A stretch of DNA of 64,000 nt from Armigeres subalbatus (taxonomy: Eukaryota; Arthropoda; Insecta; Diptera; Culicidae), in NCBI RefSeq assembly GCF_024139115.2, contig NC_085140.1:298365978-298429977 (forward strand), written 5' to 3'. The notes beneath the pieces are model-generated. The model was not told where the DNA came from and made no database searches. It saw only the letters and a list, made by a program, of their open reading frames with translations. How positions within the stretch are numbered: the first letter of the stretch is position 1; each line of letters starts with the position of its first letter. Shown one piece after another: positions 24,301 to 36,300 of the stretch. The translations under genes were made by a program, and so were the position numbers.

Positions 24301-27300
24301 CACATGTTTGAGGGAATTCATTTCAGTACCCGTTCAATTTTTCCACAATTTAGGGGGGGGCGACGCCCCCCCCCCTGCCCCCCCTTGGCTACGCCCATGG
24401 AAAAACCACTCATTTTCAGTAAAAGTCTGTCAACTCAAAAATACTCGTTTTTGAGAAAAGAAAAAGAGGTTTATGAATTACAGAGAAAGATTGTCTTTTT
24501 TTAAGCAGTTTCACCTGACAAATACCCAGGTTGAAATTCACAATATATTTTAAAGATATTCGTATTTTAAAATCCGACGATTTTTTTGAAAAATCATGCA
24601 AATCGATAAATTTGTCTATTTTTCAGTTCTATTGCTGAAACACATAAAACACATAAACTGTATCAACAGTAGCAGAAAGACCAGTGAAACTCGCAATAAT
24701 CACAAAAAGAGTTTCTTTTTTTGAGTCAAATATTTAATAAGCCTTTCTAAAAATTTGCAGCGTTTGAGTTGTGCCTGTATTGCACGAAACCGTCGTCGTC
24801 GTGCTGTCCGAAACATGTTAGGTACAGAACCGTTAAATCGTATGGATTTTTCTTCCTCCCTATCCCAGGCTGGGATTCCCAGCTAGCAAAATATGTTCCG
24901 GGCAGCGACGACAATTTGTGTCTGTAGTTATCAACCTTTTTTTAGAAAAGACCGTAAGATGTAAAAAATGCATGAATTCTACTCACTACTTTTCATTTGC
25001 ATTACTTTCATGCCGTGATAACATAACGAGAAGAACCAGACCGAAATTATTTCAGACTAGTATTTGAAATTAGTTTTGAAATTAAACAAGAATTTATTTT
25101 GCTCTAAACTTCATTTGAAAATACTTTTACTTCTAGAATTTCAACAGATTCTATTTTTGGAATTTATTTGAAAATAACTTTTTGGTATTTCATTTGGTTA
25201 TTCCTCCGGGAAAAACTCCTTCAAGAATTTCTCCAAAAAATTCTGCAGCCAAGTCTGAAGTCTAGTCAAGTACGAGACACTGAAGACGACCTTACTGTTG
25301 AGGTCGAAATACATATCTGTCAAAGGTATAATAAAGTAGTGGAATCTAATGGAATTGGTTCAATCAAAGTTAATTGCCTTTTTTTTTTTTTTGTGTCTTT
25401 ATTAAGGAGACTTTCAGCCCGAGGCTGGCTCGTCTCCGGAGCAAGTTAATTGCCTATTTCTGGCGATTAAACCACCCGACTTGGACATTAATTGACAATG
25501 TTATGAAAACTTATATGTGAATATGTACGTTATGTGGAAGATATTGATTTGGAAAATGTATTGGAGGTAACCACTTTCCCTTCGATGGGACTCGAACCCA
25601 TGACCCTACAGTACGCTAGACTGGTGCTTTAACCAACTAAGCTATGAAGGACCTCCGTCGGCCTTCGCAACCTAGCGGCTACGAGCTCGAGATTCCCAAA
25701 TTGGACGCATAGTCAAATCACTCGCAATCCATTTCTCAAGCCAACACTTCCACTCGTCTTATGACAAGTAAATACATTCCACTAAAAGCTTAAAATAATG
25801 TTCGTGCAGCAGTTCAAACCAGGAATTCTTCTCCTGAAATTTCTTCAGCAAATCTTTCATGAATTTCTTTGAAAGTTCCTCCTGGTAATCCAGGGCTTAT
25901 CAGCTGAAAATTGTTTTTTTTTGGTTCCTCGTCAACATACATAGTTTTATATACAGGGGATGGCCAAAATAAATGGGATAGGCAAGATTTGGGTATATGT
26001 ACTTGGATGTGCTATTATATATAATATATTAAAAAAATCTGAAAGAGTTTTTACATAAAACGTCTTAAGCAGTAAGAGATAATAAGAGATAGAGACTTGG
26101 CATCTTCAGCAAATTTGCTCGTATTACAATTTGCTACAACTTTGCGGAAGACTCTACGTGTCGATCTCGTTCTGGTGGAAAAATAATTTTCTCAACTTAC
26201 TTTTTGGGGGATTAATCATCAAACTGTTTTTATCGAAAGATGCTCTCCTAAATATCTTTAATCTTCTGTTAACAAACCCTTGTATCAAAAATCAATACTT
26301 TTCGAGTTTTTGAGTTACGATCGTGAAAATGACGAAATAAAACATTGTGCAATGGGACCGCATTTCCCGTCGAATGCAACGTGTTGCGAGTTAATCGGGT
26401 AATGCTAAGTGTGTCTACAAATTGTGTACACATACATACAGACATCACCTCAGTTCGTCGAGCTGAATCGATAGGTATATAACACTGTGGGTCTCCGGTC
26501 CTTCTTTCAAAAGTTCTTTTTTGGAGCCTTTCGGTACAACTGTATAAAAGGTAAAACTGTGTAAAAGATTTGGAAATTTTATATATCCTGAGGTATATAA
26601 CTCATATGATAGTTTCATGCGCACTTTGCGAATAAATTGTTTAATTAATATTTTTTCAACATATTGCTTTGAAACCACGAACAACTTTGTATGATACGAT
26701 AACTATAAAATTCTTACTGTTTCTGGGGTATGAATAAGTGGACTGTTGTAATTTTTACAATATCTAACTCTCGTGTTATTAAAATTGATTATAGTCCCGG
26801 AAAGTTAGCTATCCAATAACTTTAATTATTCGACCGACACACTCAAAAGTTTCAGCAAATCTGGGCATTGGTTTTCATGGGCATTCGTTATCGACTGTAA
26901 ATGTTACGAATACAAGAATACATGCTCATTCAATCAATGTTGAGAACCTCTGGTACCACCAATATTCAATAGAGAAACCAATCAGCATAATCTCCTTTGG
27001 CAGATGGACCAAACTGGCTACGACCGGTATCGTTGCTAATACTATGTCTGCTGCAAGCATAGTGAAACTGTGGCCGACATTTAAATACCTACCTACCTAC
27101 GGAACGAAACATTTAGTGGAAAGAGGGGATTCATCAGGACGAATAAATTTTCTCGAATCGACCAAAGTTTTCGACCGTATGCAACCGCAACGAGCCACAT
27201 AATCCGGGCTATATGGGGGCGTGTGAGTAATTTAATTAAAATATCCATTAAAAGGTTTAGGGTAATATCTATTGTTTGTTTTTCGGTTTCAGGAACGTTG

Positions 27301-30300
27301 GATAGGTACAATAAATTTCGATTTGATTGAATAAAAGCTCATTAAAAGCTTACAGTACTTATGGAGTTTTAACTTGTATTTCCATTTTAATAATAAAGAG
27401 TGTTTTTAGAAATCCAGTTAAAATGATTGACACCTAAATACAAACAAATAGATATTTGATGTAATTTGTCGTTTGAGTAGAACTTATAATGCAACAGTAC
27501 TCGTAACAAACATACATAACACTTATGAAAATTTCATCGTTGACGTTTGCTCACTACCGCAATCTGGTTCGTGATTTGCCTCACTTAGTTAAAACACCAT
27601 ATGTCGTTAGTGCTTGTACGACGATGAATATTCGATGTGTTATGTATGTTTGTCTGTGGTCACGATTGTATGCAATGTTTGAAAACATCAGAAGACACTA
27701 TTCGACCATTTCTCATCCGAATTTCATAGTCGCAGTTGTTCAAATAAAGCGCAATAGCTATAAAAACTGAGCCATTTTGCAGTTTAGCTACATTCAGTTC
27801 TGAACTGCGAGAGTCAACCCATCGAAAAGATATCTATCAAAATGAAGTTCGTCATTGTGCTTGCTATGTTGGTAGCCGTGGCCTTCGCCATGCCAAAGGC
27901 CGAACAGGAGCTGCCCGAAAACCTGGTCCAGGAGCTGCACGGAGTTCTGGTGGAGAATGGAGTCGATCCCGAAGTGGCCAACGGATGGTTGAGCAACGCC
28001 TGGAAATGGGTTAAGAAGAACGCTGGAAACGTCGCGAAGATTGCTGGAACCGTTGCTGAAGTAACTGGAGGGAAATAAATAATGCGAAACAATAATCCTT
28101 AATATTTGAATAAAACTATTTTGAAAACAATTTGAAACAGTTTCATTTCACTTGTAATATGGAAATTATCAAAATATCCCTCGCGTCTCTGAGCTACTAC
28201 TATTCTGAGTTACTTCTTTCTTTATGCAATTTGACAATTTGGCGATTCGCACAGGATTATTTGTGCTTTGGCATCACAGGGGACAAAAGGGGAAAGATGC
28301 AGTAGCTCAAGGCATTCTTCCGGATGTTACTCCTGGTAGTCTTGCGGAAATTCTTCTAGAAACCCCTCTAGAAGTTCCTCCACATCCAGAAAATTTTCAA
28401 GAATTTCCAAAAGTTATAAGCCACCAGCCTTCCAAGTTTCCCGTTTGTAGATGGGTGGCTTGAGCGCCACTGTCAGCAGTTTGTAGGTTTTTCGGGCCTG
28501 AGACCATTCAGAGGAATGGGTTTAGCTTTTTAGAACTTGATAAAGTACCTAACTGGCTGACGATCTAGCTGCTTTCGATTCGAAAATGGTCAAGAGCCGA
28601 TATCAGGTCGACTTACCCAGTGAATAGGAAATAGTAAACCTTCTAAAGCTACTCAACTAGTTGTTGTACATTTATTCCCGTTCGTACTCTTACTGTACAC
28701 CCGCTTGCAACTTGAAGCAACGAAAGTTAGACTGGTGGGGAGTGCATCGAAGACAACTGTGGTCATAAACAAATTTACACCCGTACCAAATGCGTCATGC
28801 ACAAAACGGATCGGTGCTTATGATCTAAGAGGTCCATGTGCAGCTGTCTTGCAAGTACCATTGCAAAGTACCCTATATAATCTGACTCTTTGGGCCAGAC
28901 ATTTAGGGATCGAGTTTTCACCGCAAAAAAACTCAGTTGGTTGTGTTTATTAGGAAGCGGTACCCAGCTCAACTGAAACTAAAACTGTTGAATGATGATA
29001 CAAAAATGCCGGAAAAGAATCAATTTTCTACGTTCTATCTCCGGAACATGGTGGGGTGCTCACCCAGAAGACCTCATCAAACTCTATAGAACGACTATTA
29101 TCTATGTTTTAGAGTATAAGTCCTTCTGCTTCCTCGCAGCAGCTGACTGCCACCTGATCAAAATGGAACGAATTCAGTATCGTTGTTCGCGTATTGCCCT
29201 TGGCTGCATGCATTCAACGCATAAAGGCTCCCCCAGACCTAAGCGATTGCATCGCCGCGACGGCGACAACTAGTCGCCGCGATTCTATCGTTGGGTCGCT
29301 GCAAGCAATTTGGTATTTACGCTTCCATATTACCGACGACAGAATCGCTGTCGCCAAGCGATAGAATCGCGTCGCAACTGTCGCATCGCGTGTGTTTGGG
29401 GGAACCTTAACATGAGCATGGAGGTGCTTGCTGGAGTCACTCCTTTAAAGCACCGTTACTGGGAGCTCTCACTTACAATACTCGTCAAATGTGGAACAAG
29501 TAACACACTTGTCTTAGATAACCTTTACTGTACCGACCTATTTTTTTCAGTAACTTTTTTTCCTTCAATCTTCTCTAACTTGGTCAAAAACCCACCGATT
29601 TTCATGCTTCTGGTATTGTTGGATCCAGAAATTCATATAGTTTTCGTTCCCGGAATTTGGAGACGGTCCGTAATATATTTCCGGAGATATTCCGGATTCC
29701 GTTGAGGTAATAGATTTTGGCATGGAAAAAATCCTTTTCTCAGCAATTTAATGATTGTAAAATATAAATTCATCGACAGATGTTATAATACTTAAAGCAG
29801 AATGACCTCATAGATTCCCTATGAATATTATACCACTTTGGAAGTACCTGGTGCCTGGTACCCTGGGGGAAGTGGCCACTTACCAACCCAATCGAAACAG
29901 GCCTTGTGACGTTTCAAACTTCACGATTTTGCAATGCAAGTGCATTCCTGGTCATTCCAGGCATTATATTTCTGTCTCTGTCCATCTGGCCATGTCTCCG
30001 GACCAGGTACCCTCGGGGAAGTGGCCACTTATCAATCCGAATCGAACAACGTCATGTGACGTATCAAACTTCATGATTTTACAATTCCAGTTCATTGCTG
30101 GCAATTTCGAATAATTTATGTCTGTGTCTTTCTGGCCATATCCCCGGATCAGGTGCCCTGGGGGAAGTGGCCACTTATCGATCCGAATCAAACAACGTCA
30201 CGCGACGTATCAAACTTCATGATTTTCCAAAACCAGTTCACTGCTGGCAATTTCGTATAATTTCTGTCTGTGTCCATTAGGCCATACCCCGGACCAGGTG

Positions 30301-33300
30301 CCCTGGGGGAAGTGGCCACTTATCGATCCGAATCAAACAGCGTCATGCGACGTATCAAACTTCATGGTTTTATAAAACCAGTTCACTGCTGACAATTTCG
30401 TATAATTTCTGTCTGTGTCCATTCGGTCATGCCTCGGACCAGGTGCCCTCGGGGAAGTGGCCCCTTATCGATCCGAATCAATCAGCGTCCTGCGACGTAT
30501 CAAACAGTTTCTTGCTGGCTTTTTGTGTTGAACTTAATGTAAAATAAAAAAAAAACACACGAATGAAGACATAAAAAAAAAGTTCCTTGCTGGCCATTTC
30601 GTATATTTTCTGTCTGTGTCCATCTGGCCATGTCCTCGGACCAGGTGCCTTGGGGGAAGTGGACACTTATCGATCCTAATCAAACAATGTCATGCGACGT
30701 ATCAAACTTCATAATTTTACAATATCAGTTCATTTCTGGCAATTTCGTATATTTTATGTCTGTGTCCTTCTGGCCATGTTCCCGGATCAGGTACCCTGGG
30801 GGAACTGGCCACTTATCGATCCGAATCAAACAACGCCATTCGACGTATCAAACTGCATGATTTTACAATAACAGTTCCTTGCTGGCAATTCCACGTATTT
30901 TCTGTCTGTCTCCATCTGGCCATGTCCCCGGACCAGGTGCCTTGGGGGAAGTTGCCACTTATCGATCCAAATCAAACAGTGTCATGCGACGTATCAATCT
31001 TCGTGAATTTTTGAATCCAAATCTTTGCTTACAATTTTGTAGAATATTATTTATCTGTGTCCGATTGTACATGTTCCGGTTTAGGTTACCTGGGAAATGT
31101 GGCCACTTATTGATCCGAGTCAAACAATTCCATGCGACATATCAAACTTCATAATGGTGTAATTGTTGCTGGCAATTTGGTATATTTTCCATCAGTGTTT
31201 ATCTTGATGTGATCCCAGGGCTGGTAGCGGTCAATGCCGCTCAAAATAGTGACTTTAGTGACCAACACTGGCGAAAAAAGGGACCAAATAGTGACTTTCA
31301 GCTGCAGAAAAAGTGACCAAATAGTGACTTTGAATTTAATTTGCAGTGACAAAAATTGACTTTTATATGAAGTTAATAAGGCCGATATAGGGTGGTCGGT
31401 ATTGACCATTTTCGACGAATACCGGTATTCGGTATTTGGTGGAGTCAATACCGGTAAAACCGGTAAAATACCGGTGTTTGTGAAAAAACAATATTTGTTG
31501 ACAAACTTTAAATGTGGAAATCATTGCGTGTTCAGCTGGGAAAAGTGAAACTTAAGTAGACATAACATACTAAGTGATTCATATCCCAATCAGCATCGGA
31601 TTTTGTTGGCAATGTTGCTAGCTGCTCAAAATGCCCTCTCTGGTACAACTGCAGTTGGACGAATGATTTCAAGTGCGTCTAAAATCATTATCAAGTACTT
31701 GCTCTTAATCCCTTCAGGTTCATAGTAGGAGAATTCTTTAAGGATTGCTTGCAAGGATTCTGGCGTCAACGTAGTTGCCACCGGCAATCCAAGTGTTTTG
31801 CTCTGATGCAGTCTCACGAATTGTTCTTCAACCAATAAACCAGAAAAATCATTTATTGAGGCATCTTCTTTGTACCAATCGTCAGGTATGGTAGTTGTTG
31901 TCGGTCGTTGTCTCAGCTTCAACGGTCGCATCGGGAATGATACAACGCTTCAAGATCTCGTCCGCTGGCTTAATCAAAATAGCTCTGGCTGTCTTGAAGA
32001 AAAAAGATAGGAACACCGTCTTCGACCAGAAGTCGTACACAGCAGGCTGAACACTTAACATCTAGCATGAGACAACGGACAGGCCACATGACACCCAGTA
32101 AACCAGTGGAGAATTTTTCGATCACGAAAAGTTTCCTCATTGCCGGGGCGGGAATCGAATCCACACTTACTAGCACATGCGTCTAGACGATGACCGCACG
32201 GTCACGAAGCCCATTATGCGATTCATGGCCAAAATGCCAAAATCGTTTCTGATCAATTGCTTTACGGCAGATTGTTCAAATAATAATTGCTCCAACATTA
32301 ATTGGAGCGCCACGTCTGCTTCATATCAAGTGCAGACTGCAGAACTCACGGCAGAGTAGTTCCACAGCAGCTTGAACAGGTTCAAGGGCATGAATTATTT
32401 TACCTACCGTCTAAATATCACCATCACTGGGGTTGAATTTCGATTGAAGCTTCAAAACGATCAGAAAGTTCTTTTCCGAATTCAGAACGGACTTATTTTT
32501 ACAACGAATCATTTCTCATAAGTGATCTCCGGAAAAGAACTACTACGGCACGTATACGTATACCTTTTTCACGCGTATAGGTATACCTTTTTCACAATTT
32601 CATATATTGCGAGAAATTTTTCGACGATGTAAACAATGTTAATTGAAGAGAAAAGAACATTCGACTGAAGGCTAATTGATGTAAGTGTCTGTTGTATACG
32701 GTGAGTCTTTACTGTCTGTAACCGCATATTTGTACTTTTTTTGCTGGATTTCCTGTCTATATGGGACAGATATGCGTTTACTATGCTGATGTGCTGTTTA
32801 GCTGACATATGTAGGTGAAAACAATTCGAGATTTTTTATACTGACAGCAAAATTTGAAATACCGAAAATACCGGTATTTTCCATCTCTAATACCGGTATT
32901 TTTGGTACTCAAAATTGGCCGGTAATACCGGTTTTACCGGTTTCGGTACTACCGGTTAGACCACCCTAGGCCGATACAAATAATTTTAAAATAATTTTTT
33001 ATTATGTCTCCCTCTTTTGGCCGAAAATATCAATTTTAAGGCGCATAAATTCCGCAAAAAATATGAATCGCCAAAACATTATTCAATAGATACGATGAAA
33101 AGAAAATTGTGTGCTTATTTAGTGGAATGTATTGGTATTAAATGGAATAGTTCGTCTTATGACAAATGAAATCTGATGAGTTTGTTATATTTTATTCCTT
33201 TTCATATATTTCTTTTTGTATTTTCGCCCTTTTCACCACTGGAAAAAGCCAATTTAGGGCAAGTCATACAAAATAAGGTGCACTAATGTTTAATATGGGT

Positions 33301-36300
33301 TCAAACTTCGAAAACGGAAAATTTTCGCTTGAGAGTGAAAATGGCACTTTTTTATGATAGAAATTTATTTGAATAATTTTTCGACATAGATACAATTTGA
33401 ATCACAAAGTTCATAAATCTGAAACCCAAGAATCATCTCGAAACTTGAATTTGTTCAAAATTCCGAAAAGCCTAAACAAGAAGTTCGAGTTACCAAAATA
33501 GTAAAAATCTTTAAAAAAAATTTCTTCGAATGTCTCGAATGTCTAAATTGAATTGTCATCACAAAATATTTTGGAAAATGTTCAAGTCTTTATCGGAGCA
33601 TATGTCGAGAGACCATTCATTTTGCTCCTTACGGAAAAAATGAAATAAACCGTTCTATGAGAGATCCCTTTCGTAAAAAATGTTCACCTCCTAAGTCCTT
33701 TGCAGAATCAAGCAGTATTTTATTTTTTCCCATTTTGTTTAAAAAGAATCTTTTGTTTCAAAATATAAAAAGTAAAACATATAGGGGAAAGGTTTGGCAC
33801 TTCATTTCATAGCTACCATTGCCATCCCATCACAAACTGAGCAATGAAAAGAAATTTGATTTGTTTATTATTTTGGGGAGGTTTTTTCAGCAGTGAGCAC
33901 GCATATTGACAAAAAGAAGCAAAGAAATTGCCGTATTTCCTTGTTTAGCGATGAAATGAATATATGTTCAGTGAGATGGAGATCGGAACTGTTCCCTTAT
34001 GTTATAAAAAAAGTTTTTTGGTTTTGGTTATGCACTAATTGGCATTAGATCAAGCCATCGTTCACTAATGATTTGCCCGACACAACAGGGAACTATCTGA
34101 AATTGTGTAGGATTAAGATGAAAATATCAGAATTTATTAAAAAGATGAATCGGAATACTCAACAGTTCAATTGATAAGGTGTAGAGTTTATTAGTTTTTA
34201 AAAGAAATTTTAGAAAAAGCAGGGTCTGTTATTAGCCTTGTGAATATATTTAGAATCTTAATTCCCTGTGTGGTCAGTGTAGTGGTCATTTTTTTCTAAA
34301 TCCACCATTTCATGTCCGTCTTGAATAAAGCAGCTTCCGACGAATAAAGTTTCAAATTTTTCATTTTTTTTACATTACGCGACGATGTTCTTAACGAAAC
34401 CGAATTGAATGTTTCAAAATAGTTGAAAATAGTGACTTTTTCCGAGAAAAAGTGACTTTAGTGACTTGAGGTCGAAAAAAAGGACTTTTTAGTGACTGAC
34501 CCGAAAAAAGTGACCAAGTCACTAAAAAGTGACTCGCTACCAGGCCTGTGATCCGGACTAGTTGCCCTGGGGAAAGTGATCACTTGGGCAGTTCAAACTC
34601 GAAAATGTTCGATAATCCCAGGTCCCATATCTGTATTAGCATCTTTTTGACATTCAAGGAGTCCTGGCAAATATTCAAGGAATTTTACAATCCCAATTTC
34701 AATCACAAAAATAAAAAAATAAAAAATAAAATCCCAGTTCAAACTTCTAGTACCTGTATAAACTAAACCAGGTCCCAACGCACCATCTGTTTATCGATTT
34801 CAAGGCGGCATACGACAGTAGAGCTATAGAAAATTATGGACGAGAACATCTTTCTTGGGAAGCTTACAAGACTGATCAAAGCAACGGTGGATGGTTTCAA
34901 AAGCTGTGTAATGTTTCGGGTGGAAACTCCAGTTCGTTCGAATCCCGCCGGGGACGATGACAAAACGATGAAGCTTTGTGCCTGTTGATCAACATCGCGG
35001 AGGGCCGGGTGTAGCAGCTGGGGTACGGTTTTCAACAAATCCAGTCACTTTATTTGTTTTGCGGATGATATGGACATTGTTGGACAAACATTTACAAAGG
35101 TTTCAGAATTGTACACCCGCCTCAAACGTGAAGCAACAAAAGTTGGACTGTTGGTGACAAAGTACATGCTAGTGGGCGGAAAAAAAGATTCACGCCCGTT
35201 CCAAATGTACCATGTACAGAACGCTCATACGGACATTAAAATTGAACCACGCTCGGAAAGCACTTTGAGGTAATTTGGTAGGTAATTTGGACTATTTGAG
35301 AGTAGAGTGCTTAGGACCATCTTTAGCGGTGTGCAAGAGGACGGTGTATGGCGGCAAAGGATGAACCACGAGCTCGCTCAACTCTACGGCGAACCCAGGG
35401 GTGGCATTGCGCACCTAGACTCGAAACGAGCAAACCATGCAAACTGTCACTGTCAAGAGTTATCGAAAGAAGATGCGCAATGGAGCCTCAGTATCCTGAA
35501 GGTAGCGAAAGCTGGAAGGGCAGTCTAAATAAATGAATGAATAAACTCAACTTGAGCTTGGTGACAGTACATTTCGTAGATGCTACTCCGTGATTGACTA
35601 GCATGAGTGAATAAACTGAACTAGTGAATAAATAATTAGTTTTTAATTGGTTTCTCATTATTCTAAGGATTTTTTCGAGTTATTTTAAGGAAATCTCTCG
35701 CGAAATACTAAGGAATTTCCTCCAGACATTTTGCGAAACTATTTTGAACAATTCTTCGCAATTTTCTCGGGAAATCTTGGGAATTTTATCAGGAAGTTTT
35801 TCAGAACTTTCATTGGGAACTCACTCGCGAGTTTTGTGAGAATTTCCCCGGGAATGCATTGGAATATCTACGGGAAATACAGAATTTTCTTTGGAAATTC
35901 CTCAGGAAATTCTATGCATGTCCCTTGAGAAATTATTGGAATATTTGGTCGGTAAATTCATTGGAACTTCCACGGAAAATGATAAGTGAGTGACCACCAG
36001 AGCACCTGGTCCAAGGCACAACCAAATACACACATAATGAAATTAATATAAAAAAAATCAGCAGGGAACTGGTATTGCAAAATCATGAAGTTTGGTACTT
36101 TGCATGACATTGTTTGATTCGAATCGATAAGTAGTCAATTCCCCTAGGGCATCTGATCCGGGGCATTGCCAGATGAGCACAGACAGAAAATACACGAAAT
36201 TGCGTGCAAAGAAATGGTATTGTAAAATCATGAAGAATGATACGTCGCATGACGTTGTTTGATTCGAATCCATAAGTGGCCTCTTCCCCCAAGGCACCTG

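Larger units (their letters stand above)
20489..24399. mobile_element. 3.9-kb hAT-like element with 8-bp target duplication
   Basis: The ends CATGGGCGTAGCCA (20489) and TGGCTACGCCCATG (to 24399) are inverted and flanked by identical GAAAAACC (20481-20488 and 24400-24407). G/C homopolymer runs lie next to both ends. No transposase is visible; the interior is mostly degenerate repeat. It is non-autonomous. Confidence 0.88.
31388..32968. mobile_element. 1.58-kb hAT-like element nested third-deep
   Basis: Ends TAGGGTGGTC / GACCACCCTA with an exact GGCCGATA duplication (31380-31387 and 32969-32976). Both subterminal regions are crowded with 'taccggta' palindromes. A decayed hAT transposase C-terminus lies inside on the minus strand. 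Confidence 0.87.
31216..34546. mobile_element. 3.3-kb hAT-like element inside the foldback element
   Basis: The left end CAGGGCTGGTAGCG (31216) and right end CGCTACCAGGCC are inverted. TGTGATCC flanks both (31208-31215 and 34547-34554). Subterminal 'agtgactttt' and 'gtgacc' motifs are repeated at both ends. It carries another element at 31388-32968. No intact transposase is seen. Confidence 0.82.

Noticed and set aside
25577..25652. A functional tRNA-Ala(AGC) gene
   Set aside because: Box A and B are good, but acceptor pairing is imperfect and the sequence continues into a SINE body shared with 10596-11020.
29821..31154. Repeated small frames in the 147-bp arrays
   Set aside because: They are periodic by-products of the tandem unit, on both strands, without promoter or splice logic.
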